DNA from: LMUY01 sp964247705
GTDB lineage: Bacteria; Pseudomonadota; Alphaproteobacteria; Acetobacterales; Acetobacteraceae
Length of the DNA stretch: 64,000 nucleotides
Direction of reading: 5' to 3'
NCBI GenBank assembly: GCA_964247705.1
Contig: CAXTVQ010000001.1
Location: forward strand, 124,001-188,000
Positions within the stretch are counted from its first letter, which is position 1. The number at the start of each line of letters is the position of its first letter. A program made the position numbers and the translations under genes. Positions 1 to 8,574 of this stretch are shown piece after piece. The notes beneath the pieces are model-generated. The model was not told the origin of the DNA. It did no database searches and worked only from the letters and a program-made list of their open reading frames with translations.

Positions 1-670
1 TGGCGGTCGCGCCAGCGGCGGTGGCGTTGGCGCGTTTCTCCTCGCTGATGTCCACGGAGACGATGTTGCGGTGGCCCATCGCCTTGAGCACGGCAATCGC
101 GTTCAGCCCCAAGCCGCCGGCGCCGACCAGCACGATGGGAGAGTCGGGCGGCAGCGGCATGACCTTCTTGATCGCGGAGTAGACGGTGATGCCGCTGCAG
201 GCATAGGTCGCGGCCAGCGCCGGGTCCACCGTGCCGGGGTCGACCAGGTGACGCGGTTCCATGGCCAGCACGTGCGTCGCGTAACCGCCATTCTGATAGA
301 CGCCGAGCGACTTGCCGGTGAGGCACATGTTGTCTTCCTCGGCCAGGCATCGCTCGCAGGTGCCGCAGCCGACCCAGGGGAACACGATGCGCAGGTCCCC
401 CACGGCCACGCCGGTTGCGTCCGGCCCGAGCTTGACCACGCGGCCCACGATCTCGTGGCCCATCGCCAACGGCAGCTTCACGCCGCGGTCCTTCAGCGAC
501 ATGCGCTTGCCGCCGCCGATATCGTAGTAGCCTTCCCAAATGTGCAGGTCGGAGTGGCAGACGCCGCAATGGGTGACTTCCAAAAGGACCTGCTTGCCGG
601 TCGGCTCCGGCGTTGGCATTTCGATCTCTTGCAGGTCAGCCCCGTTCTCGACCACGGCCCATGCGCGCAT
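1..670 (-). CDS. Zinc-dependent alcohol dehydrogenase (C-terminus cut by window edge)
   Basis: Medium-chain NAD(P)-dependent alcohol dehydrogenase; about 223 residues are present and the C-terminal part lies left of the window. Seen in the translation: the catalytic-zinc segment CGVCHSDLH, the GHE motif, the structural-zinc set CGTCERC followed by a fourth Cys in EEDNMC, and the Rossmann glycines GAGGLG. The start at 670 (MRAWAVVENG) is preceded by AGGAGG at a good distance, which settles it. It lies downstream of, and on the same strand as, a peptide-type ABC transporter but is separated from it by 63 bases, so co-transcription is possible but not shown. Substrate cannot be read from the sequence. 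Confidence 0.9.
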   Translation of the reverse strand, partial: MRAWAVVENGADLQEIEMPTPEPTGKQVLLEVTHCGVCHSDLHIWEGYYDIGGGKRMSLKDRGVKLPLAMGHEIVGRVVKLGPDATGVAVGDLRIVFPWVGCGTCERCLAEEDNMCLTGKSLGVYQNGGYATHVLAMEPRHLVDPGTVDPALAATYACSGITVYSAIKKVMPLPPDSPIVLVGAGGLGLNAIAVLKAMGHRNIVSVDISEEKRANATAAGATA

Positions 671-733
671 GCCGGTATCCTCCTGTTTGCTTGGCGCGGA
701 TGACACACCGGCCTGGCGGGGCGGTCAACCGGG

Positions 734-1645
734 TTACCGCCGTCTCGGGTCCAGCGCGTCCCGCAGCCCGTCGCCAACTAGGTTGAACGCCAGCACCGCC
801 AAGAAAATAGCCGCACCCGGGAAGATCGCGAGCCATGGCGCCTGGGTCAGGAAGCGTTGCGCCGAGTTCAGCATGGATCCCCAGGAGGGCGCCGGTGGCT
901 GCTGGCCCAGGCCGAGGAAGGACAGGCTTGCCTCGGCGATGATGGCCGTTGCGATGGTCAGCGTCGCCTGCACCAGGAGCGGCGGCACGATGTTGGGCAG
1001 CACATGCCGCACCGCCACGCGCCAGGGCGGGTTGCCGAGCGCGCGGGCGGCTTCCACGTAGTCGTTAGCCGCCGCATCGATCGTGGCCGCGCGCGCGACG
1101 CGGACGAACACCGGTGTGGCCGTGACCCCGATCGCGATCATCGCGTTGGTCAAGGACGGGCCCAGGAACGCCGCGAGCGCGATCGCCAGGATCAGGAACG
1201 GGCAGGCCAGCATGGCGTCCACCACCCGGCCGATCACCGCGTCCGTCCAGCCGCCCACAAACCCGGCGAGCAATCCCAGCGGCACCCCCGCACCGGATGC
1301 GATCGCGACCGAAACCAATGCCGCCAGCAACGTCGCGCGTGCGCCGAACAACACGCGGGCCAGCACGTCGCGCCCGTTCTCGTCAGTGCCGAACCAGTGC
1401 AGGGCGGAGGGCGCCTTGCGGATCACGCTATAGGCCTGCCGGGTGGGATCGTATGGTGTGATCCAGGGGGCGAGGAGGGCTGCGGCGACGAACAGCACGA
1501 TCACCGCCAACCCGAACACCGCGGCCGGCCGGTGCGCGAACCGGGCCAAAGCCAGCGCCAACGGCCCCCGCGGCGGCCGTTGCGGGCTCGGGATGGCGGC
1601 GGACGGTGCGGCGACCCGTCCCCCGCTGCCAACCACCGCGCTCAC
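734..1645 (-). CDS. ABC transporter permease, DppC/OppC type
   Basis: Inner-membrane permease of a family-5 (dipeptide/oligopeptide/nickel type) importer, 303 residues. It has the DppC layout: a short Pro/Arg-rich N-terminus, a first membrane helix near residues 38-60, the periplasmic segment with HWFGTDENGRDVLARVLFGA typical of DppC, and the EAA loop around EAARALGNPPWRVAVRHVLPN that contacts the ATPase. The start is GTG at 1645; GTGA overlaps the stop of the preceding permease gene, so the two are translationally coupled. No ATP-binding subunit is encoded next to it, so the transporter must borrow an ATPase or have it elsewhere. Confidence 0.93.
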   Translation of the reverse strand: MSAVVGSGGRVAAPSAAIPSPQRPPRGPLALALARFAHRPAAVFGLAVIVLFVAAALLAPWITPYDPTRQAYSVIRKAPSALHWFGTDENGRDVLARVLFGARATLLAALVSVAIASGAGVPLGLLAGFVGGWTDAVIGRVVDAMLACPFLILAIALAAFLGPSLTNAMIAIGVTATPVFVRVARAATIDAAANDYVEAARALGNPPWRVAVRHVLPNIVPPLLVQATLTIATAIIAEASLSFLGLGQQPPAPSWGSMLNSAQRFLTQAPWLAIFPGAAIFLAVLAFNLVGDGLRDALDPRRR

Positions 1646-2586
1646 GCGACGCGCAGCCGCGGGTTGACCAGCACGTAGAGCACGTCTGCCAACAGGTTCA
1701 GCAGAATGTAGAGCGTCGCCGTCACCATCACGACGCCCTGCACGACGGGGTAGTCGCGGTTGAACACGGCGTCCACCACCAGCTTGCCGAAGCCCGGGAT
1801 GCTAAATACCTGCTCCGTCAGCACGGCGCCCGAGAACAGCGTGCCGAGTTCGAGCGCGCCGAGAGTCACCACCGGCACAAGCGCATTGCGTAGTGCGTGG
1901 CGGATGACCACGCTGCCTTCCCGCAAGCCCTTGGCGCGGGCCGTCCGGACATAGTCCTGGTCCAGCGCCGTCAGCATGGCAGAGCGCGTATGGCGCATCA
2001 GCACCGCGGCCGTGGCGTTGCCCAGCACGAAGGCGGGCATGATCGTGGTGGCGAGCGACTGCCACACGTTTTCGCCGAGCGGCACGTAGCCCGAGGGGGG
2101 CAGCCAGCCGAGTTTCACCGAGACGAGCAGGATGAGCATGATCCCGAGCCAGAAATTGGGCGTGGACAGCCCGCCGAGCCCGATCAGGTTCGCGGCGTGG
2201 TCCCACCAGGTGCCGCGCTTGACGGCGGAAATCACGCCCGCCGGCACGCCGATCAGCAGGGCGAAGGCGAAAGCCATCACCCCCAACTGCAGCGTCACCG
2301 GCAGCTTCTGAATCACCAGGGAGGCCACCGGCTGGCGGATGCGCCAGGAATAGCCGAGGTTGCCCTGCACCAACCCGCCCAGCCAGTGTCCGTACTGCAC
2401 CGGCAATGAGCGGTCCAACCACAGTTCGCTGCGGATCTGGGCGAGCACCTGGGGGTTCGCGCCCTCCTCGCCCGCCAGCACGAGCGCCGGGTCGCCAGGC
2501 ATCAATTGCTGCAGGCCGAACACCAGGATGCTGACCAGGAACAGTGTCGGGATGACTTGCAGCAGGCGGCCGCGCAGACCCTTCAT
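1642..2586 (-). CDS. ABC transporter permease, DppB/OppB type
   Basis: Inner-membrane permease partner of the DppC-type protein, 314 residues, the usual length. An N-terminal helix (LLQVIPTLFLVSILVFGLQQ) is followed by the conserved MPGDP motif, five further hydrophobic segments and an EAA-type loop (RTARAKGLREGSVVIRHALRN). The start ATG at 2586 lies in the last copy of a 17-bp tandem repeat that also supplies the GGAG ribosome site. Gene order on the minus strand is binding protein, DppB, DppC, the standard operon order. Confidence 0.94.
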   Translation of the reverse strand: MKGLRGRLLQVIPTLFLVSILVFGLQQLMPGDPALVLAGEEGANPQVLAQIRSELWLDRSLPVQYGHWLGGLVQGNLGYSWRIRQPVASLVIQKLPVTLQLGVMAFAFALLIGVPAGVISAVKRGTWWDHAANLIGLGGLSTPNFWLGIMLILLVSVKLGWLPPSGYVPLGENVWQSLATTIMPAFVLGNATAAVLMRHTRSAMLTALDQDYVRTARAKGLREGSVVIRHALRNALVPVVTLGALELGTLFSGAVLTEQVFSIPGFGKLVVDAVFNRDYPVVQGVVMVTATLYILLNLLADVLYVLVNPRLRVA

Positions 2587-2632
2587 CGCGCCAGCTCCTT
2601 CATCGCGCGAGTTCCTTCATCGCGCGAGGCTC
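2582..2632. repeat. Three tandem 17-bp repeats across a stop/start junction
   Basis: Three consecutive 17-bp units sharing TTCATCGCGC (plus strand) span the end of the binding-protein gene and the start of the DppB-type permease gene. Read on the minus strand each unit carries a CGCGATGAAGG core, so each contains an ATG with a nearby purine-rich stretch. The 17-base period puts the ATGs in different frames, and only the last one opens the permease frame. Confidence 0.85.
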
Positions 2633-4277
2633 ATGCCTTGCAGCCGGATCATGCCGTCGGCGACGGGCTTGAACCCCTGCAGCTTGGCCGTGAGCCCGGC
2701 GAAGTAACGGACGGTATAGATGTAGGAGATCGGCAGATCCTGCGCCGTCAGTTCGGCCACCTGGCTGTACAGCGCCTTGCGTTTGGCCTGGTCCGGCTCG
2801 GCCCGCGCGTCGTCCAGCAGCTTGTCCATCACCGGGCTGGCGTAGTGGCCGTAATTCTCCGTGCCGCCGGTGCCGCTATGGAGGAAGACGTATTCGTTGC
2901 CGTCCGGATCGATCCGGCCCGACCAGGCGAGCAGGTACGCCTGGAACCCGCCCTGCTGCGCGTTGGTCAGCGAGGAGGCAAACTCCATGGCCGTGATTTT
3001 CACGTCGAACCCGGCCTCCCCCGCCATGGACTGGATGACCTCGGCCATCTGGCGGATGTCGGGGTTGTTGGGGGCAATCAGGTTGACAGTCACGGGGGGC
3101 GTCACGCCGGCCTGCTTCAACAGCGCCTTCGCCCGGTCGACGTCGCGGGTGACGGGTTTGACCGCCGGGTCGTAGAACGGGCTCTCCGGCGGCACGGCCT
3201 GGGCGGCGGCCGGGAACATGCCGTTGTAGACGACCTGCATCAGCGCGTCCCGGTCGATGGACAAGCTGAACGCCTGGCGCACCAAGGCACTCTGCCCGAT
3301 TGGCGTCTGCGCCTGTGGGCCGTTTGCGAGATTGAAGGTAATGCCCTGGTAGCCGAGCCCGTCATAGGTCACGAGGCGCAGCTTGCTGTCGCGCTTCACC
3401 GCGTCGGTGTCGGTGGGGACGATGAATTCCACCAGGTCCACGCTGCCGGCCTGCAGGTTGGCCAGGCGGACGGAGCTGTCCGGGATCGGCTGATAGATCA
3501 CCCGGTCGAAGTGGATCGCGTCCTTGTTCCAGTAGTCGGCGAAGCGCTCGAGCGTCACGTGGTCCTGCGCGACCCGCTCGACGAACTTCATCGGCCCGGC
3601 GCACACTGGGTGAAGGCCGAAATCCTTGCCCTCCGCCTGCGCCGCCGTGGGCGAGACAATCATGCCGGCGCGGTCTGTCAGTTGCGAGAGGAACGGGGCG
3701 GAGGGCGCCTTCAGCACGATGCGGATGGTGAGGGGGTCCACGACGTCCACGTGGTCCATGGCGCTGACCTCGCTGCGCCGGGCGCTGCCCTCCATGGTGA
3801 CGTGGCGGTCGAGGCTGTATTTCACGGCGGCGGCGTCCATCGCCGTCTCGTCCTGGAACTTCACACCNNNNNNNNNNNNNNNNNNNNNNNNNNNNNNNNN
3901 NNNNNNNNNNNNNNNNNNNNNNNNNNNNNNNNNNNNNNNNNNNNNNNNNNNNNNNNNNNNNNNNNNNGGCTGTATTTCACGGCGGCGGCGTCCATCGCCG
4001 TCTCGTCCTGGAACTTCACACCGGGGCGGAGGTGGACAATCAGCGTCTTGGGATCGGTGTATTCGTAGCCGATGGCGAGTTGCGGCACGATCTGCAGCTT
4101 GTCGTCGATGTCGAACAGCTTGTCGCACAACCCGGCAAACACGATCCGGCCGACATAGGTGCGGCCCAGGCTTGGATCGAGGATGTCCGCGTCCTCGCGC
4201 AAGGCGATGCGAAGGGTTTGTGCTTGGCTGGCGAGCGGCAGGAGTGCGAGCAGGCAGGCGAGCAGCGGTCGGATCAT
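2617..4277 (-). CDS. ABC transporter substrate-binding protein, family 5 (interrupted by assembly gap)
   Basis: Periplasmic solute-binding lipoprotein-like protein of the DppA/OppA family. The start at 4277 gives a clear signal peptide (MIRPLLACLLALLPLASQAQ). The N-terminal fragment ends ...VKFQDETAMDAAAVKYS and the C-terminal fragment begins with the same residues, because the bases on both sides of the 100-N run are a 55-bp duplicate. Removing the Ns and one copy (155 bases) restores a single frame of about 501 residues, the usual family length, so the gene is probably intact. It contains the cluster of residues typical of SBP_bac_5 (LRPGVKF, TYDGLGYQGI). It heads the operon with the two permeases; the ligand cannot be read. 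Confidence 0.9.
3868..3967. other. Assembly gap (100 N) flanked by a 55-bp perfect duplicate
   Basis: A run of 100 N. Bases 3813-3867 and 3968-4022 are identical (both begin GGCTGTATTTCAC and end ACTTCACACC). This is what an unmerged overlap of two contigs looks like, for example a shared k-mer of 55. No sequence is likely to be missing. Confidence 0.9.
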
Positions 4278-4334
4278 GCAGAACGTCTCCAGATGCGCGC
4301 GGCCTTGCAAGCACCGCGCCGTATGCCCGTTTTG

Positions 4335-4976
4335 TTACGCCGCCTCGTTGTCCTTCTTCATTGCGGTTTCGGCCTTGTCTTCCAGGTGGCGTTCGTTACG
4401 GCGCAGCATGACAACCGCGGCCACGATCACGAGCGCGGCGACGACGCCGATGCCGATGCCGATCGGGCCGGCCAGCCGTTTCATCGCGTCGCCCAGCAGA
4501 TAGGCCCCAACCCCGTAGAGCGTGGCCCACGCTACCCCGCCGACTGCGTTCCACAACAGGAACGTCTTCCACTCCATGTTGTTGGCGCCCGCGAACAGCG
4601 CCACGAAGGTGCGCAGGATGGCGATGAACCGTCCGACGAACACGACCTTGCCGCCTTGCGTCTTGAACAGATAACGGCTCAGGTCCAGCCGGCGGTCGGT
4701 CAGCCCGACGTAGCGGCCGAATTTGCGAAGCAGCGGGATGCCGGCCCAGCGGCCGATCATGTAGCCGAAATTGTCGCCCATGATCGCGCCGCAGATCGCT
4801 GCCAGCACCACGCCGTAGATCTGCAGTTTGCCCGTCGTGGCGGCATACACCGCGGCGCCGATGATCATGCTCTCGCCCGGGAACGGGAGGCCCATCGCCT
4901 CGAGCATGATGACGACGAACACGAGCCCGTAGCCGTATTCGCCCAGGAGATGGTCCAGACCGTGCAGGCTGAACAC
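4335..4976 (-). CDS. DedA family membrane protein
   Basis: DedA/SNARE-associated family protein, 213 residues, inner membrane; family members work in membrane homeostasis as lipid flippases or proton-driven transporters. Visible signatures are EAMGLPFPGES near residues 26-36 (the ExxxPxPGE motif) and GRFIAILRTFVALFAGANN near 115-134 (the G-x-F-I-P-x-x-R-T motif, with Ala in place of Pro). At least four hydrophobic segments are present; the last (GPIGIGIGVVAALVIVAAVV) is followed by a charged tail. It stops 57 bases before the start of the binding-protein gene downstream on the same strand, and starts 4 bases after the stop of the GNAT gene, so it may be co-transcribed with GNAT. Confidence 0.92.
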   Translation of the reverse strand: MFSLHGLDHLLGEYGYGLVFVVIMLEAMGLPFPGESMIIGAAVYAATTGKLQIYGVVLAAICGAIMGDNFGYMIGRWAGIPLLRKFGRYVGLTDRRLDLSRYLFKTQGGKVVFVGRFIAILRTFVALFAGANNMEWKTFLLWNAVGGVAWATLYGVGAYLLGDAMKRLAGPIGIGIGVVAALVIVAAVVMLRRNERHLEDKAETAMKKDNEAA

Positions 4977-4980
4977 GCGC

Positions 4981-5733
4981 CTAGGCTCGGAAGCTTGCCA
5001 TTGACCGCTTGGCCGTGCCGTCCTCCGCGAAATTGGCCGGGTCCAGCCAGGCGGCCATCGCGTCGCGGCAGGCGGGCCACTCGTCGGCCAGGATGGAGAA
5101 CATCGCCGTATCGCGCCGCCGGCCCTTCACCACGTTGGTTGCGCGCAGCTCGCCTTCGAAGCGGAAGCCCAGGCGCTCGGCGGCACGGCGGGAAGGGGCG
5201 TTGAGCGCGTTGCACTTCCAGACCAGCCGGCGATAGCCCAGCTCGTCGGCGGCGAGGCGGAGCAACAGGAACATCGCCTCGGTGCCGGCGCGCGTGCGCT
5301 GCATCCGGGGACCGAACCAGATATGGCCCAGTTCGATGGCGGCGTTGGCGGGCTGGATCTCCATCAGTGTCAGCCAACCACTGACCACCCCGGTGGCGAC
5401 CGGCCGCACCGCCCAGGCCATCGGGTCGTGCGTCGTGGCGAAGGCGGCGACATGCCGGGTCATCGCGGCCTCATCGGCGAACGGGCCGTAGCCCATATAG
5501 GCCCAACTACTCTCGGCGCCTTGGGCGGCGCTCCAGAGCTCCGGCGCGTGACGGACGTGCAGCGGTTCCAGCTCCACATGGGTTCCGCGGATGCGGATGC
5601 GGGCGGGCAGCGGGCGAGGCGTCGCATCGACAAGGGGGCCAACCGGCGGCTCGAAATCACTTTCGCCGGACCCATATTTATCTGGCCGGGGCCGGTTCTG
5701 CCCGGAAATGTCTGAGATGGAGCTTGATCCCAA
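4981..5733 (-). CDS. GNAT family N-acetyltransferase (start unresolved)
   Basis: RimJ/RimL-type acetyltransferase. The GNAT fold begins near RGTHVELEPLHVRHAPEL and includes YMGYGPF, the acetyl-CoA loop region FGPRMQRTRAGTEAMFLLL, and NALNAPSRRAAERLGF, the classical C-terminal helix of this family. The frame is open far upstream to 5901, but that would overlap the divergent CHRD gene. The only usual start codon near the domain is a TTG at 5733; no ATG or GTG lies in frame just before the fold. Either a rare start is used or the N-terminus is genuinely extended. It lies directly upstream of the DedA gene. Confidence 0.8.
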   Translation of the reverse strand: MGSSSISDISGQNRPRPDKYGSGESDFEPPVGPLVDATPRPLPARIRIRGTHVELEPLHVRHAPELWSAAQGAESSWAYMGYGPFADEAAMTRHVAAFATTHDPMAWAVRPVATGVVSGWLTLMEIQPANAAIELGHIWFGPRMQRTRAGTEAMFLLLRLAADELGYRRLVWKCNALNAPSRRAAERLGFRFEGELRATNVVKGRRRDTAMFSILADEWPACRDAMAAWLDPANFAEDGTAKRSMASFRA

Positions 5734-5734
5734 G

Positions 5735-6154
5735 ATGAAACGCCCTGCCCTTTTGCTAGCCGGCCTTGCCGCCCTGCTGTCCGTCGCGGCCCATGCCGAA
5801 ACGGTGATGTTCCACGGGACGATGTCGCCCGGTAACGAAGTGCCCGCAAAGACCAGCGACGGCAAGGGCGACGTCGAGGCGACGCTCGACACCAACAGCA
5901 AAGTGCTGACCTACACGGTGACCTATTCCGGGCTGACCGGCCCGGCGACGGCGGCCCACATCCATGGTCCCGCGGCAGCCGGCGCGAATGCTGGCGTGCT
6001 GGTGCCGATGAAGGCGCCGCTCGATAGTCCGATCAAGGGCTCGGCGACGTTGACCGACGACCAGGTCAAGGAACTGATGGCCGGACAGATGTATGCCAAC
6101 GTCCATACGGCGACGAACCCGGGTGGCGAGCTTCGCGGCCAACTGACGCACTAA
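5735..6154 (+). CDS. Exported CHRD domain protein
   Basis: Small periplasmic or secreted protein, 139 residues, with a signal peptide (MKRPALLLAGLAALLSVAAHA) followed by one CHRD domain. Family hallmarks seen are NEVPAKTSDGKG, the AAHIHGPA segment, and the C-terminal NVHTATNPGGELRGQL. CHRD domains occur in chordin and in many bacterial exported proteins of unknown role. Upstream in-frame ATGs at 5708 and 5717 would extend the signal peptide with acidic residues, so 5735 is preferred. Its start faces the divergent acetyltransferase start with almost no intergenic space. Confidence 0.88.
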   Translation: MKRPALLLAGLAALLSVAAHAETVMFHGTMSPGNEVPAKTSDGKGDVEATLDTNSKVLTYTVTYSGLTGPATAAHIHGPAAAGANAGVLVPMKAPLDSPIKGSATLTDDQVKELMAGQMYANVHTATNPGGELRGQLTH

Positions 6155-6169
6155 CTGCAGATTGCTCGT

Positions 6170-6199
6170 CTCTCCCTTTCCCGCTGGCGGGAGAGGGAG
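6170..6199. terminator. Inverted repeat, probable transcription terminator
   Basis: CTCTCCC and GGGAGAG arms enclose CCCGC-TGG-CGGG, 15 bases after the CHRD stop. It can fold on either strand and sits between a plus gene and a minus gene stop, so it may terminate both. There is no clear U tract. Confidence 0.5.
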
Positions 6200-6329
6200 C
6201 AGATCCACTCTGTTCACTGCGTGGACCGTTAAACCGGGTTCAACGGTTCCTGTCGACCGTCCAACGCCGGTAGCCAGATCGTGGCCCTCGAGCGCTGTTG
6301 CGTCCTCGCCGAAGACGAACGCGAGCGTG

Positions 6330-7340
6330 TTACCGCCGTGACGGCGCCACGACGGCCAGGCCGACCAACAGCGCGCCGAGCGCCAGGCCGGCGCCTACGC
6401 TGCCGCGGTGCTTGCTGGCCCAATATTGCGCGCTGGTGGACAGCGACTCGGAGTCGAATGCCCCATGCTCGGCGGCCGGCCGGGTGGAAGGCGTGAACAG
6501 GTTGATGTCGCGCGTCTCCGCCACGCCCTCGTTGGACGTTTCCTGTAGCTTGGGCGCGAACGTTCCGATCAAGAAATCGGCCAATCGCGGGGCAAGACCA
6601 TTGAGCAGCGCGATCTGCACGCTCTGGCCGCCTACGAGGATATCCCGCCGCCGGGTCGTCGCCGCGAGATAGATCGCGTCGCCCATCATCTCCGGCTGGT
6701 AGATCGGCGGCGGCGGGCGAGGCAGGCCGGCAGTGCGGGAGACGGCATGGGCGTAGAACGGCGTGTTGACCGCGGGCGGGTAGACCATGCCGATGTGGAT
6801 CCGGCTGCGCTCGTTGATCAACTCCGCGCGGACTGCCTCGGCAAACCCGCGCATCGCAAATTTAGCGCCCGAATAGGCAGACTGCACCGGTACGCCACGG
6901 AAGCCGATCGCCGAGCAGACATTCACGATGGTGCCGGCGTCGCGCGGGCGCATGTGCTCCAGCGCAATACGGGTGCCGTTCACGCAGCCCATGTAGGTGA
7001 CGTCGGTGACCCGGCGGAACTCCTCATCCGTCATGTCGGAGAACTTGGCGAACACACTGACGCCGGCGTTGTTCACCCAAACGTCGAACGGCCCCATGCT
7101 GGCCACGATCGCGGCGGCGGCGGCATGCAGGGCGGCATTGTCGGCGACATCTGCCGTGAACGTCTCGACTGTGCCGCCACGTCCGGTCAGCTCCGCTTTG
7201 ACGTCGTCGAGCGGCACCTGGCCGCGGGCGATGAGGGCCACGCGCCAGCCACGCTCGACGAACAGCCGCGCGGCGCTGCGACCGATGCCGGACGAACCTC
7301 CCGTAATGACGGCGAGGCGGGCGGACGATGAGGAGGGCAT
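6330..7340 (-). CDS. SDR family oxidoreductase with C-terminal membrane anchor
   Basis: Short-chain dehydrogenase/reductase, 336 residues from the ATG at 7340 (MPSSSSARLAVITGG). The cofactor loop TGGSSGIGRS is at residues 13-22, NNAG follows, and the catalytic YSGAK is present with the usual Ser before it (NVCSAIGF). The protein is about 80 residues longer than a classical SDR. The extra C-terminus ends in a hydrophobic stretch (SVGAGLALGALLVGLAVVA) and a basic tail, suggesting a tail-anchored membrane enzyme. This form of SDR is common as a conserved protein of unknown substrate. It lies 105 bases downstream of otsB. Confidence 0.9.
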   Translation of the reverse strand: MPSSSSARLAVITGGSSGIGRSAARLFVERGWRVALIARGQVPLDDVKAELTGRGGTVETFTADVADNAALHAAAAAIVASMGPFDVWVNNAGVSVFAKFSDMTDEEFRRVTDVTYMGCVNGTRIALEHMRPRDAGTIVNVCSAIGFRGVPVQSAYSGAKFAMRGFAEAVRAELINERSRIHIGMVYPPAVNTPFYAHAVSRTAGLPRPPPPIYQPEMMGDAIYLAATTRRRDILVGGQSVQIALLNGLAPRLADFLIGTFAPKLQETSNEGVAETRDINLFTPSTRPAAEHGAFDSESLSTSAQYWASKHRGSVGAGLALGALLVGLAVVAPSRR

Positions 7341-7445
7341 GGCATACCTGCGCGAAACATTCGGTGAGCCGCAAGTGGGGGCGGCTGGCCGGATGCCCAC
7401 CCCGCCTGCGCGCCCCTTGCACGGGCCCGCCTGCACCCGGGAACG

Positions 7446-8201
7446 TCAGCGTCCCGGCAGCGCGCCCCAATCGCCCCGGCTGCGCTCCAGCCATGCACGC
7501 ACCTCGCCGGGGGAGCCGAACACCGCCGGCACGAACAGTCCTGCGCCGCCCATCCTGCGCGCGACGGCCATGCCGTCCTCGTCGGTCACGTCGTCGCCGA
7601 TGAAAACGGGGATGCGGCCGGCAAAGGCGGGAAGCGCCATGACGGCCTCCACGGCGCTGCCCTTGTCGGCGCCGCGCGGGCGTATCTCCCAGGCGAGGTG
7701 GGCAGGCATCGATTGGAACCGGTCGCTGAACGGCGCTACCCAGCGCTCGACGGCCGCCGTCACCGCCGCACCTGCACCCGGCGCCAAGCGATAGTGCAAC
7801 ACGACGCCACGCGCCTTGTGCTCCAGCAACACGCCGGGATGAAGCGACGCGAACGCCTCCGCCTCCGCCAGCATCCCGGGCGGCAAGGGTGGCAGGTCGG
7901 GCCGCAACAGCTCTGCCCCGGGTGCGGGGCGGAAGGCGCCACCATGCTCACCGGCGATGACGGGGACGATGCCGGGCAGCAGCGTGTCGACCTGGTCGAC
8001 CGGCCGCCCCGTGATGACGGCGAGCGCTCCGCCGAGTTCGGCCACCAGCCGGGAAAGCGTGCCGGGCAGGGTGGGAGGAACCACGACCTCCATCGGCCGG
8101 GCTGCGAAGTCCAGCAACGTGCCGTCCATGTCCAGGAGCAGGGCCGTGCGCGCGAACGGCGGCAAGGGGTCAAGCTTTGGCGGATCAGTGGCAGGCGACA
8201 A
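7446..8201 (-). CDS. otsB: Trehalose-phosphatase
   Basis: HAD-superfamily phosphatase that converts trehalose 6-phosphate to trehalose. Motif I LLLDMDGTLLDF, motif II AVITGRP, HGGAFR near the middle, the lysine region RGADKGSAVEA and motif IV FIGDDVTDEDGM are all visible and match OtsB. The likely start is a TTG at 8201, overlapping the end of the DUF2155 gene by 17 bases and giving 251 residues. A second TTG at 8165 is possible; the longer open frame to 8366 is not. No otsA lies in the window. Confidence 0.88.
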   Translation of the reverse strand: MSPATDPPKLDPLPPFARTALLLDMDGTLLDFAARPMEVVVPPTLPGTLSRLVAELGGALAVITGRPVDQVDTLLPGIVPVIAGEHGGAFRPAPGAELLRPDLPPLPPGMLAEAEAFASLHPGVLLEHKARGVVLHYRLAPGAGAAVTAAVERWVAPFSDRFQSMPAHLAWEIRPRGADKGSAVEAVMALPAFAGRIPVFIGDDVTDEDGMAVARRMGGAGLFVPAVFGSPGEVRAWLERSRGDWGALPGR

Positions 8202-8574
8202 GGCGCACGTCGTAGATCGGATGCTGGAACATGGAGACCGACGGTTCGTTGGCCAAGATCCAGCCGTGGAAGCCAGGGGCGCCCGGCCGGCTGTCGGTGA
8301 TATCGAAATACCCTGCCGAGTCCTTTGGCAGATCCGGCGGGCGGACGACGCAGGCGCGCAGGGCAATGGACAGCGAGAGATTGTCCGCCGCCTGACCGAC
8401 CTTGAGCGTCAGGGGAGTGGGTTTCGCGTTCACCTTATCGAGGACAATCAGGTCGGCGGTGTCCCTCGGCAGCCAGGTATCGGGTGGCGAGGGCGGTGTC
8501 GCGTCGGGCTTGGATGGCGGTTGGGCGATAGCGGGAGTGGCGGCGACCAAGGCCGCCAGCAGCGCGGCGCGCAT
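8185..8574 (-). CDS. DUF2155 domain protein, exported
   Basis: Small exported protein, 129 residues, with a signal peptide (MRAALLAALVAATPAIA) and the DUF2155 domain (LDKVNAKPTPLTLKVGQ, SLSIALRACVVRPP, and the C-terminal SVSMFQHPIYDVRLVAC). The family is restricted largely to alphaproteobacteria and has no known function. Its start overlaps the stop of the 74-residue gene by one base, and otsB begins inside its end. It belongs to the mlaD cluster. Confidence 0.9.
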   Translation of the reverse strand: MRAALLAALVAATPAIAQPPSKPDATPPSPPDTWLPRDTADLIVLDKVNAKPTPLTLKVGQAADNLSLSIALRACVVRPPDLPKDSAGYFDITDSRPGAPGFHGWILANEPSVSMFQHPIYDVRLVACH

